Assembly (NCBI GenBank): GCA_014904845.1 | Contig: MU119418.1 | Span: forward strand, 64,654-96,410 | Origin: Acephala macrosclerotiorum | Taxonomy: Eukaryota > Ascomycota > Leotiomycetes > Helotiales > Mollisiaceae | Reading direction: 5' to 3' | Length of the DNA stretch: 31,757 nucleotides | Shown here: positions 1 through 12,138 of the stretch, piece by piece | Position numbering within the stretch: the stretch's first letter is position 1 | Layout: each line of letters begins with the position of its first letter | Program-made: the position numbers and the translations under genes | The notes under the pieces: model-generated | What the model saw: only the letters and a program-made list of their open reading frames with translations | Told to the model about the DNA's origin: nothing | The model's database searches: none

Positions 1-60
1 GATTTATAAGTATTATTGATTATTTTGCGTGATTTTTAATTCTTTTATTTATAATAATAT

Positions 61-330
61 TATTAATTATACTTCGAAGAATCGAGGTGTTTCTATCAAG
101 TTCTATCTCGCTTGTTTAGCGAGAAGGCGTTAATTAAACCTAAGACAGATTCTTTACCGAGACACGTTACTATATTAGGCTAGTGCTTCGCTTATGTGAC
201 CACGTGATAGTTATTCTGAGTTACTCAAATAATTACTCTAGATTAATGAGTAAAATAAGAGTAACGCCTAAAACAATTGAGTAGAATAAGAGTAATGATC
301 GTTACTCTACTCTACTCTACTTATTTGACA
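61..330. repeat. Less AT-rich segment with GAGTA/TACTC repeats at the edge of the AT island
   Basis: This stretch has clearly more G and C than the island that follows. It contains two near-identical 17-mers of the form gagtaRaataagagtaa at 248-264 and 279-295. A run of tactc units at about 302-322 is roughly their reverse complement. It could be a terminal repeat or LTR remnant of the element that follows, but I found no matching copy downstream, so that reading is only a guess. Confidence 0.35.
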
Positions 331-3300
331 CACTGATTAATACGATAAAGTATTTTTTATTAGTTTTATAAAATGTGTAAACGCGTTTTATTTCGATAAA
401 TTTTTAAAAAAAAATTTCGATTTTATTATATTAATAATAATAATAATAAAAACTTATTTTGAAACTAAAAAAAATCGCTAATTATATATGTTTTTATAGA
501 GAGAAACAATTTTAATAAAAATTATTATGATTAATTTAATAAAGATTAAATTGAAATACTTATAAATATTCTTTGATCAATTTCAAAAAATTTAATTAAA
601 TTTATTATTGAAATATTAAACGAAATATAATTTGCGAAATCAAATTATTAATATTTATTGAAATATTAAAAAATGTAATTTTATTTTCTATAAATTTATT
701 AGTACTTTTAAAAGTATTTATATTGAATTGCGATTAATAATAAATATTGTAATACGATCACATAAAATACAGTAATATAGTTTAAATTTTATTTTTCAAA
801 ATTAAAAAAAAAACGAATTCGATTAAAATTAAATCGATTATATTTATAAAAAACGAAATAAAAAACGCGATTAAATACAAAGTCGAAAATACTAAAATCG
901 AGAAAATTTTCAAAATAAATATTATAAAAATTATAAATTTCAAAGAAAATTATATTAAAAAAATACTATATTTATAATAAATTAAAATATTAATCAATAA
1001 AATATACAATAAAAAAACGATAATAAATATATATAAAATTTTAATAATAAACTCAATATATAATAAATCGAAATGTTGTAATAGTTTATTGTTAAAATTT
1101 TTTCATTAAAATCGAAAAAATAAAAAGTTTACTAGAAAATAATCAAATAATAAAAATTGATCAATTATTAATAAATATAAAAATAAAAAACGAAAATAAA
1201 AATTATTTTATTGAATTTAAAAAAATCAATAATATGCAAATAATAATTATTCTAAATAATTAATTTATTCGTTATATTATTACAAAAAAAATATATATTT
1301 AATATTTTATTATTATAATTTGAATTATTTGAATCAAATCAATATTTATTTTTTAAAAGTTTTTCAAAAAATTATATTAAACAATAAAATCGTCAAAATA
1401 TTAATTATTAATTAATTGCAATTTATAGTACTACAAAAATTTAATATTAGCGTTCAATTAAATATATTTACAATTAAAATTTATAAAATTCATTTTAATA
1501 AAAATATTATTTTATTACAAAAAATTATTCAAATCAATATTTTATTAAATATTATTATTTTTTATATTATTTTTACAAATATATTTTTTTTATTTTGTAT
1601 TTAAAATATAAATACTATAAATATAAAATTCGATAATTTAAAAAATATTTTAATTTAAAGAAATAAAATTATTCTTATTATAAAAAAATAGAATCATCTA
1701 TAAATATTATTATATTAATTAAAAAAAAATCTAATTTAAAATTATTTTATTAATATAAAATTATACTAATTATATAAACGTTTTAATTACTTATTAGTAC
1801 GACGTTTTATAAGAGTTTTTTAACGAATTGATTATAATATAAATATTAAATATTATTAAATATATAATTAATTATTTAAAAAATTCAAATTTATTTTATA
1901 AAATAATTATAAGTTCAATTATTCGATTATTATTAACATTTTATATTTAAATAAAAAATTAATTTTATAAATAATAAATTCGTTTATAGTATTTTAAATT
2001 ATTAAATTTATAAAAAATATATTTATAAAAACAATATAAAATACATTATATATATATTAAATCGATATATATTAAAAATTATCGAATTATATTATTTATA
2101 ATATCGAAAAAAAAAATTTCGTTTATAGAATTTCAATAAAACACTAAAATAATAACGATTAAAATCAAAAAAGTATTTATTAAAACTTATAATAATATAA
2201 AAAAAATAAAAAAATATTATATTTTATTATATTAAATTTACAAAATTATTTACAACGAATTAATCGAAAAATAAATCGATAAAAATATAATTTTACAAAT
2301 AATAATCAAAACTATTAACAATTCAATAAAATCGAATAATATTATATTTACATTATTAATTTTTAAAACATATTTTAAAATAATTAATAACGACGTATTA
2401 TTGTTATTAATTATTAAAAAAATTAAAACAATTCGAATAATTATTAAAAAAATATATCGTTTATATATTTAACGTTAAATTAATAATACGTTTTTAATAA
2501 AAAACGATTCAAATACGAAGTTTATATTAAATCTACTAATTTTATTTAAAGTACGCGTTTAACGTAAAAAAATAAAAATAAAAAAAATTATACAAATTAC
2601 TAATAATTAATAAAAAAATATATATAATCAATATATTTTACAAATCGATTAATTTTCGTTTAATAATTATCAAATTTTATTATACGAAAAAAAAAATATT
2701 AAAAATTTATAATCGAATTAATAATTAAAAAAATAATTAAAAAAATTAAAAAAAAATTTTGAGTTTTTTTAATCGAATAAAATAAATAAAAAATTAATTA
2801 AAAAACGTAATTAAAAACACTTAAAAAATCACGAAATAAAAACGTATATAATAAAAAATTTAAATAAAATAAACGTTATAATTTTACTAAAAACAATAAA
2901 AAAAATTATAAAAATTTCAATAATTAATTTTTTATTATTATTATTAAAAAAATTAAAATTTTTTTAGTTTTTATAATAAATAAAAAAAAAGCAATATAAA
3001 ACTATTACTAAAATTACAAAAAAAAAATATAATTATAATTTTTAAATAATTATTCGAAGTATTTTAAAAAAAAAATCGATAATTTAATTATAAATTTTTT
3101 TTTTATTTTATTTAATACGATTTTAATAAATATATTAAAATTCGAATTTTCAATTCGAAATTAATTAATAAAATTAAAAATAAAACTATTAATATTCTCT
3201 ATAAAAAATCGAAATTAAAAATTTAAAAATATAATAAAAAAAAAAAAAAAATTTTTATGCAATTTCTAATAATATAAAAAATTAATTAATAATTAATTAT

Positions 3301-4640
3301 TATTTTAATACTTTTTTTAATTTAATTTTTAAATAAAAAAATTAAAATATAATTTCGTAATATTATTTAAATTTATATTTAATTTACAACAAATTTCTAA
3401 CGATTTATATTAGTACGTTTATTAAAAAAAATTTACTATTTATATTTATTAAATACGATTATAATTATTTTGAAATTTTTATATGAAATTGCAAAAATAA
3501 AAATACATTAATAAATTACGTATTACAAATATTATAAAAAAAAACTATTTATAATTATATCGATATACAATTTTTGTTTTTTAATTACGATTATTAAAAA
3601 TTTTTTTGATATTATTAAAATACAAATCGATAATACGTTTATATTAATAAAAAAAAAATTCTTTATTTTCGAGAAAAACGAATTTAATAAAATTAAATTT
3701 TTAATTAAATTTAAAAAAACTTTAATACTAAAAATATTATTAATTTTTAATAAATATATTTTAATTTAATTCGAAAATACGATTTAATGACAATAAAAAA
3801 ATCAAAATAAGAAAATTAAATTAATAAATATTAAATTATTTAATTTTTAAATTAAATATTAAAAACAATATATTAAAAAAATTTATATTATTACAATTTA
3901 TTAATTTAAAACAATTTTCGATTTATTTATTATTATTTAATATTAAAATTTAACGAAAAAAAAATTTTATTATATTAAATAAAAAATTAAAATAATAAAT
4001 TAAAAATTTAAATATATTATTTTCAATTTATTTACAATAAAATTTTTCGTTTTTATTAATAATTTATTTACAAATAATAAAAATTTTAATTTTTAAATTA
4101 AATATAAAATTATTTTAATAAATAAATATTAATTAAATAATAAAAAATTCGAAATTAAAATTTTTTTTATTTATTATAATTCTACTAAAAATAAACGCGT
4201 TATTAAAAGTATTTTAATTTTTAAAATATATAATATAATAAAAAAAATCAATATAGTAATTATAATCGAATTTATTATTAATATAATTATTTAATAATTC
4301 GATTTTTTTAAAATTTTAATAATCGTTTATACAAATTTATATTCGTTATACGAATATTTAATCAAATTAAAAACGATTAAAAAAAGCGTTTTATAATCGA
4401 TATTATAATTTTTCGTTAATCGTATAAACGCAAAAAATTACAAAAAATTCAATAAATTAACAATTAAAATATTTCAATAAATACTATAATAAAATTAATA
4501 TTTAATAAAATTTTAAAAAAGTTTTTAAATACGAATTATTTTAAAATTCGAATAAAAAAATAAATTAAAAAAAAAAAAACAATAAAAATAGTACAAAAAA
4601 TTAAAAAGAATATTTATTAAAAAAAAAAATAAAAAAAAAT
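331..4640 (+). mobile_element. RIP-destroyed Ty1/copia retrotransposon (pol readable on + strand)
   Basis: No long ORF survives, but a recognisable copia polyprotein can be followed on the + strand through stop codons. Near 2150-2215 the translation KVFIKTYNNIKKIKKYY mimics the end of the integrase core (family pattern, from memory: V-E-A-H-N-S-x-G-x-V-E-R-Y-H), with the catalytic Glu changed to Lys. Around 2290-2400 an AIND-like segment reads TINNS. Around 3480-3680 the reverse transcriptase reads LLYEIAKIKIH, then ISIYNFCFLITIIK, then QIDNTF where the family has an Asp-Asp pair. Around 4181-4225 RNase H reads STKNKRVIKSILIFKIYN. About 4385-4455 carries the NRINAKNYKKFN tail. Most differences are transitions of the RIP type. 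Gag and the integrase N-terminus (331-2100) are inferred from position only, and LTRs were not identified. Confidence 0.75.
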
Positions 4641-4975
4641 TAATTTTTGTATTATATTTCGAATTTTGTAATTATTTGATTTATAAAATCAAAAAAAAAG
4701 AAATTATTCTAATTTCGACGTTTATAACTTCCGACGAACTTCGAAAATAGTACTAATTTACTAGTATTGTTTTCAAAGTTTAATTATATGATTTTTGCAT
4801 TAAAATATTAACAAGTTTTATATATTAATAAATTACAATAAAAAAAAATTAATAGCATTTTTTAAATAATTGAATTAAATCAATTTTTATTACAAAAAAA
4901 AAATTACTAATGTAAATACAATATTAGTTTAATAGTCACGTGCAGTACTAAACCAGATCGGGACTAGCGCCGTTT

Positions 4976-5012
4976 GCGCTAAAATTGAAATTATATCTTT
5001 CAATTTTTGCGC
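4976..5012. repeat. 15-bp-arm hairpin between two AT-rich blocks
   Basis: The arm gcgctaaaattgaaa (4976-4990) and the arm tttcaatttttgcgc (4998-5012) pair with one mismatch around a 7-nt loop. A second smaller palindrome, agcgc/gcgct, overlaps at 4966-4980. The hairpin sits in a short GC-richer gap (about 4930-5015) between the copia remnant and the next AT block. It may be abutting ends of two elements or a terminal inverted repeat pair. No function can be assigned. Confidence 0.5.
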
Positions 5013-6340
5013 GTTTATTAAATTTAAAATTTACAATCAATTAACGAATTATTCAATTTATTTATTTATTTCGTTTTTGATTTATTATTAATAATAAGTA
5101 TCTCTAGTAATACTAATAAAAATAAATTATATTAATAATTTTGATAATAAAATCGAATAAATTTAAATTATTTATTAAATTTTTTTTTTGAATTAATAAA
5201 TTATAAATTTAACTTTAAAAATTTTATTAATAATTTTAATAATTTTTTAAAACTACGAATAATAAAATCGACTATTTATTATTTTAATATTAAATTTTTT
5301 ATAAAATTTAAAAACTTTATTTTTAAACTCGATTTTATTATTATATTTTTTTATATATAAATTAAATATAAAAAAAATAAAAAATCGATAAATTTATAAT
5401 TTATAAAATATTTTATACGTTATAAAATACTATTTAAAATTTATAAAATTAATAAAACTTTAAAAAAAATAATATTTGTATTTTTAATTTTAATAAATTT
5501 TATAAACTTATAAATATTATAATAATAAAAAATAAAAACTACGTTTATTTTAATAATTTTATAGTATTTTTTAAAAATAATATTAATAAGTTTTTATAAA
5601 TTTTAAAAAAAATCGAAAATTAAAATAAAATTTAATTAAAATATTAAAAAATAATAATAAATTTTTTAAATAATTTTAATTTATTTTATTTATAAATATA
5701 ATAATAAAAAATTAATATTTTTTTATTATTATAATTAAATTTTTTTTTATATATTTAATTTTTTTGAAATTTAAAATAGTATTTAAAAATTTAATATTTA
5801 AAAATACTATTTTTAATTTTTTTTATTTCGAGTTTAATTATATATTAAAACGTTTTTAAAAGTCGAATATAAAACGATTAACGTTATTTAATAAATGTTT
5901 TTCGAAAAATTTTAATAAAAAATTAACGAGAAAAAAATAATAAAATAATAATAAAACTAGTAATAATTATAAAAGCTTTTTTTTGCAAAAACTAAATTAA
6001 AATATAATAATAATAATATAAAAATATCGTTTAAAAAAAAACTTTTAAATTAATAATATTAAATTAACGTATTAAATAAATATAATAAAAAAAAATTAAA
6101 TAATATAAATAAAAATAAAAAAAATTAAATTTTTAAAATTTATTTATATTAATAAAAAAAAGATTTATAAGAATATTAAATTTAATTAAAAAACTCTAAT
6201 TTTATTCTTTAAAAATAATACGTGAATAAAAAAAATATAAAATATTATACTTATTTGATTATTATATTCTTAAGAAATTATTATAAAAAACCATATATAT
6301 TTAATAATTATTTTATTTCAGATTTGCCATTTACTAATTA
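5013..6340. repeat. AT-rich RIP-like block, content not decoded
   Basis: This is almost pure A/T sequence with scattered CpG and no ORF of note. It resembles the copia block in composition and is probably another mutated mobile element. I could not read a protein family through it on either strand. The island ends sharply near 6340, where normal composition resumes. Confidence 0.6.
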
Positions 6341-7020
6341 GCTAAAATCTCGTAAAATGCAATAGTTTTCATAAATAGAATAATTAATAGTTGGATCGGA
6401 CCAGTTCAGTCGTATTAGTCGAAGTTCCATGTTATACTTTAAAGAAGAATTATACTTTATTAAAGAATATATTTTTGAACACCTGACGACAGAGAAGCCT
6501 TAGAAAGGAAGTCTGTGCCTTGATCTTGTCCTTTTAATGAACTTAATAAGGTCCAGAATCCATGAGACCTTCCCGCCTATGGGTAGTCTGCGCCGTCTTG
6601 CGACCTGGGCGGGAGCGAGCGGCATCACCCGTTCATCTTGGCCCCCATCAAAAGCTTATATTTCGTTGATCATGCGAAATAGGCAGTTGGTGTCAGAAAG
6701 AGAGACTAACGGCGCTTAAAAACGCAGGTCGTGTATGACTTGAAGAAATTAGTTCGTCTGGGGGAACTTTAGATTTGATGGTGTCCACCGACGATGTGAT
6801 TGCCGTCAGGAGAATATCAATATCTTCTGTATTTGGGGGGTATGACAGAAGCGGAAAGGGTGAAAATGAAAAGTAGCTTACCCAAGTACTCTACTGCATC
6901 ATATTGTTCAGCATAGAGGACCTGCCCCTCCCTCTTGAAGTCCTCATTCTGCTGCTTGTTTCTTCTTATTTGCGTTTGAGATCACCGATATTGTTCGTTG
7001 TCTCCTCCATCTCACTCCCG
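6341..7020. other. Non-coding region upstream of the chitinase
   Basis: Composition returns to normal here. A 60-codon open frame at 6537-6719 has no recognisable features. The frame that continues upstream of the chitinase start (from a TTG at 6904) lacks protein-like character. I regard this stretch as intergenic and promoter DNA. Confidence 0.5.
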
Positions 7021-10000
7021 ATGTTGCTCCCTTCATCGCTTGTCGTTGCCACTGTGCTGCTGTTGGTTCACCAAAGCACAGCAACACTTGCCAATATACC
7101 CGACAGCTTGAGTTCATGGCTGGATACACATCCTGTCTCTACACAGATAGCCACAACTCCTATCAGATCTAGCAACAGAACGCTATCACCGGCAGCGATC
7201 AGGTCGCAGACAAGTCGGTGTCCAGCCAGTTGTGATGAGGCCGGTTTGAGTCCAAGCAATTGGACAGTCTATCATGACCTGAATCGTCTCCAGGTGTGCA
7301 ACCAGACCATGCTCCTCGATTTCAATCTCTACAATTCTCTCGATGATCCAAGTACTCAAATAAGTGTACGCGCTTGCGCCGACAGTTCTGACCCCATTGC
7401 CAGCCACGTGGGAAGTGCATCCAGCAAGACATGTCCCTCGAAGGGGAATCGAATCGAAGTCCAAGAGTCCATCCAGATTGCATTCAATCATACTGGTAGT
7501 TCGGGCTCCCTGGATGACTTTACAGCAGCATCTCAATTGTTGGAGCAATACCTAACTCAACAAGGGCCTAGTTGTAATGCAACCATTGCATTCGCCTATT
7601 CCGACTCCGCGGCTATAGGATTCTTCGCTGGCACTGGGACACAAAATATTTCAGCAAATGTACTCGAACAGTTCATGACCCAAGTGCAAAGTGTTGGCAT
7701 CTCAGAGAGTGTATTGGTACAGCTATGTGCTGGCCCGGGGCAAAATCGAAGCTCTAAATACAGTCTGGGCATAATCGCAAACGCGAATGCAAACCTAGGC
7801 TTTGTTTAAGATGCCGTACAAACGTGGGCCTCTGGTAAATGTGTCACCTCCTATGATAGTTCGGATATATGGTAGAATGTCACCCTGTCGGTTCCAAATC
7901 TTCAACCCAACACTACATCGCTTCCTTCCAACACGACTTTGACAAACGGCACAAGGTCGGCTGCACGTCGTGCATTAGCTCCACGAGCATCCACAACCTG
8001 TACGACTGTCCAGGTCGCTTCAGGAGACAATTGTAAGTTACTCCCACCGAATCATGAGGACCCTTACTGATTTTGTTTCTTCTTTGCCAATGCAGGCACA
8101 TTTCTGGCTGCCTAGTGCGGTATTACTCCTGCTGAATTCACAACTTACAACCCTAGTAGTACTCTGTAAAGATGCCTTTCATTCTCTTCCTACAAGCTTT
8201 GTAACACATGAAGCTAATTCTCCGCTTCACCTAGATGTTCAACGCTGACAGCGGGTGAACATGTGTGTTGCTCGGCTGGCTCACTTCCTGACTACGCTCC
8301 TTCTCCTTATGCCAATGGAACATGCTATACCCACCTCGTCGTCTCGGGAGATACATGCAGTGCACTCGCAGTAACATACAGTATAACCGTAGCCAACATA
8401 ACCAGTTGGAACACCGACACGTGGGGTTGGACTGGTTGTGCTGATTTACAAGCCGGGTATAACATCTGCTTGAGTTCAGGCGACCCACCTATGCCAGCCC
8501 CCGTAACCAATGCTATATGTGGTCCGAAAGTGCCAGGCACTGTAAGTATTAATTTCTCGGAGTATAACTTGCCATTCCTGCCGTCTTTGGAGCCGTACTC
8601 CAGGTACACTCACGGGACATAATCTACTCCCGAAACATACAAAAGAGGTAAACTGACTCCGAGATTTTGGTTAACAGATAACGGTACCCGCTGGAACGAA
8701 TCTCAGTACTCTCAATCAATGTCCCCTCAACGCCTGCTGTGATATCTGGGGCCAGTGCGGTACGACTTCCGAATTTTGTACCATCACCCAGTCAACAACT
8801 GGGGCGCCAGGGACAGCAGCTGCAGGGACAAATGGTTGCATTTCCAACTGTGGAACTGAGATAATTATTGGAACGGCTCCTGCTGAGTATCTCAACATTG
8901 CTTACTTCGAGGGTTTCAACACAGATCGCGAATGTTTGAATGACCCTATTACGGCCTTGGATCTGTCGCCGTATACTCATGTCTTTATGGCGTTTGCGAC
9001 TATTACTCTAGATTTTAATATAGACGTAAGTGAAATACAGGCCTCGTTTGACGACTTCGTCGCTTTAGAAGGCAGCTTCAAGAAGGTTATCTCTATTGGC
9101 GGATGGGCTTTCTCGACGGACCCCTCAACATATATGCTTTTCCGAGAAGCTGTCACTGAGGCAAACTGGGATACTTTTGCTGCAAATATTGCTTCCTTTT
9201 TGGAGGAGTATGATTTAGATGGAGTTAACCTGGACTGGGAATGTAAGCCAAAGCTTCCGAACCTCTATCGAGACCTTGCTAACCAGCAGAATAGATCCTG
9301 GTGAACCAGACATCCCAGGGATTCCTGCTGGTTCGATCGATGATGGTGTCAATTATGCTTTGTTTCTTGACGAGCTTGTTGTTAAAGTAAAAGTTGGAAC
9401 GGAAATATCTGTCTGCGCTCCGGCCTCATTTTGGTACCTGCAAGGCTTTGAGATTCAAGCAATGGCAGAATTTGCCACCTATGTCATTTTCGAGACCTAC
9501 GATCTGCACGGCCAGTGGGATTATGGAAACACTTTCTCTGATCCGGGTTGTTCTCCCAGCGGGTGCCTCCGTTCCGACGTCAATCCCACTGAGACTTTGA
9601 ACGCCGTTTCTATGATCACCAAAGCTGGAGTTCCTTCGAACCAAATCATTATGGGAGTAACTAGCTACGGTCGTTCTTTTCAAATGTCAACGGCTGGCTG
9701 CTATACCGAGGACTGCCTATTCACCGGACCAGCTTCTGGAGCATACGCGGGATTATGTACCCAGACAGCGGGCTATGTTGCGAACGCTGAGATTAACGGT
9801 ATTATCAACATGAATGGAAGTGTTATAACATCGGATGGAGGCGTTTTGCCAGTTACCACAGCCCCCCTTACCTACCTCGATGAAGACAGTTATTCAAACA
9901 TAGTCGTGTACGACGATACTCAGTGGATCGGTTACATGGATGACGATAACAAAGCCGGACGACTGTTACTTTACCAAGGCTACAATCTTGGCGGAACGGC

Positions 10001-11987
10001 GGACTGGGCGGTTGATCTACAAAGTTATACCGGTGATACTGGCAGTAGCAGTGGCGGGTCAGTTGTTTCTATTCCCTCTTCGCTCTGGACCAAGCCCAAT
10101 CCGTCCGTAACATGCGATCCGCCTTGCATTTTGGTGTTGCCACTTTATCCGCTCGGCGGCGCGACTGAAACAATTACCTAGCCCATCTGGACGACGACGC
10201 TCCTTTCTCTTTCCGCCGGTTCTGTTACTGTGACCATCACTACCACAATCAGCGTTCCAAATTTTGGTATAACAGCTATCAGCCTTCAGCCAATCACCTT
10301 GTCGGGTACTGACACTTCAACCTATGAAGTGAATCCAGTCCAAAGTGTCACGCCGCCATCATTCATATTTACCCTCGGTCCAAACGAGGCAACTTTTCCT
10401 CCAAGTCCAATTCCCACGCCTTCGGCCACTGTTAATGTAGGACAAGCAGGAGGCGGAGGAGGAGGGGGAGACGGTACCAGTATTGGTTCAAGTTCCACAG
10501 CGGTCGGTGGAGTGGGCGGCATCGTCTTCTACTCGACGTCCGTCCCTGTTACCCTCCAACCCCAGCCAACATATTCGATCACATTACCTCCAAACGTTAC
10601 ACCCCCATATGTGACCATTTCATCCGGTACTCCGACAAGCACGTGCGTGTCCGGCTCGTCAGGATGTGGATCTCGTAATTGTGGAATCTTTGGTTGTAAG
10701 CCAGGCTGTGGGATCTTTGGATGTGACGGCGGATGTGGGATCTTTGGATGTGACGGCGGATGTGGAAGCTTTGGTTGCGGAGGCGGGTGTGGAATTTTTG
10801 GTTGCATTGGAGACTGCCCTCTCGATATCTGTGGCGGATTAGATTGTCTCGGTGGACTTTGTGGATATGGAGAGGATGGTGATGGCGAGGGTTCTGACCC
10901 CGAGAATGAAGATTGCGATGATCCTTCGACGTAACCATCTCCTTTCTTTGCTCCTCTCCTGGTCCTCATATGAAAACAAGTGCTAACTTCCAGGAGCGTC
11001 TCTGCCTGCACGTTCATCCTGAGCGTTTCTAGCACTTCGACGACAACACAGATTCACTGCGCAACATATGTTGCATGCTCGACTGAAGATAGTGAAACTA
11101 CCACCACGGTAACAACGTCAGAAGCTCAAAGTTCACCCGTTTCGGTAGCTGGGTATGACATTTTGGATGCGACAGGAGCTGTCAACGATGCGGCAATTTC
11201 ATCTCTTGCAAGTTCTATCATGAGCCAGCGGGCCGTGTGGGATGCGACACGCTATTCAGGCTTGACTGTTCCTCCTTCGACAAGTACTGTCACAGTCACT
11301 ACGAGTGAGTTCTTCTCTGAGGAGAAGTTTCCTTTCTTGAATCTCCTGCTGTTTGCTTTTGCTCGTGAGATAATGTTCGAAAAGGGGTTGCTCATTGAAA
11401 GCTCATTTAAATCCACCAAAAAATTTCTCGAATTTTACAAGACAATGCTGACTTGAAATTTCCTTTAAGGTTTGCCGCCAACGACGACTACCTCTATTGT
11501 GGTGGTAACACCTACTGCCGAATGCTACTTCTGGGACGAGGCCTTGTATTATACGTTTGAGATCTTCGGTATCGAATATTGGGCCACGGATGGAGGCGCC
11601 TCGCTCCACACACAGGAGGATGGGTGCGGCGACCTCACCGGATGGGCCTGGACAGCTGCAACTTCCACCGAGGACGCTTATGTGTACTTCAACATCGATT
11701 TCTTCATCAAGGCAGGCTGCATCGAGCGGGCCATCGTCTCCGCAGGCGGGCCAACGATCTCGTGTCAAGGCCAAGGCGTAGGAAAACGGACCTTGGGGTT
11801 AGAGGAGCGGGCGGGCGGCGGCCCTCCTCCAACGTATTCGGAAGAGGAGCTGCTGGCTTTCGAAAGTTACTATGCCAGCTTGAACGAGACTTACTCTCCA
11901 TATGTGCCGATGAGTTGGAACGCGACGTCTCAAGCGTCACCTCCCATAAAGTTTGTATATATATGTGTATATGTTGATTCCGCTTAG
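7021..11987 (+). pseudogene. Killer-toxin-like (subgroup C) GH18 chitinase with LysM and hevein domains, four in-frame stops
   Basis: Secreted endochitinase family resembling the alpha subunit of yeast killer toxins; it would hydrolyse chitin in cell walls. The ATG at 7021 is chosen because a hydrophobic signal peptide (MLLPSSLVVATVLLLVHQST) follows at once. Exons: 7021-8032, 8096-8165, 8235-8541, 8678-9242, 9295-10930, 10994-11304, 11470-11987. All introns are GT-AG and the exons sum to exactly 1473 codons. Domains in order: N-terminal Cys domain; LysM near codons 327-370; LysM with WGWTGC; hevein motif CPLNACCDIWGQCG; GH18 with SIGGWAFS and DGVNLDWE (catalytic Glu at codon 651); repeats of CGIFGC at about 10675-10805; conserved C-terminal domain ending near YVPMSWN. 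Breaks: TAA 7807, TAG 7873, TAG 8113 and TAG 10179, each one C-to-T step from a Gln codon at a CpA site. Translation from 7021 would stop after 262 residues, before any chitin-binding or catalytic domain. The family is very sure; loss of function is likely. Confidence 0.9.
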
Positions 11988-12105
11988 GAGTCTCAGAAAA
12001 GTAGAATTCAAAATGAATACTTTCTTTCTTGGGTGTTCCGAGGTTGATATATTGGAGTTATCGAAGCAATCTCATGATATCTCAAATATCTACTGAACTA
12101 TAAAG

Positions 12106-12111
12106 AATAAA
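12106..12111 (+). terminator. Putative polyadenylation signal AATAAA
   Basis: A canonical AATAAA hexamer lies about 120 bp after the chitinase stop codon, on the same strand. It is a motif match only. Confidence 0.35.
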
Positions 12112-12138
12112 CACACACGGATGCTTAGAGGAAGGTCT

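Noticed and set aside
1416..1604. Open frame of 62 codons in the AT island
   Set aside because: Composition is nearly pure A/T and the peptide is low complexity. It lies inside the copia remnant and does not match its frame motifs.
6904..7020. N-terminal extension of the chitinase frame from a TTG
   Set aside because: No ATG, and the clear signal peptide starts at 7021; the upstream stretch looks like promoter DNA.
7186..7548. Minus-strand 120-codon frame opposite the chitinase
   Set aside because: Shadow of the real exon on the other strand; no features.
10529..11035. Minus-strand 168-codon frame with Pro/His repeats
   Set aside because: It is the antisense reading of the Cys-Gly repeat array; the repeat pattern and splice sites support the + strand.
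11403..11774. Minus-strand 123-codon frame
   Set aside because: Overlaps the conserved last chitinase exon in antisense; no family signal.
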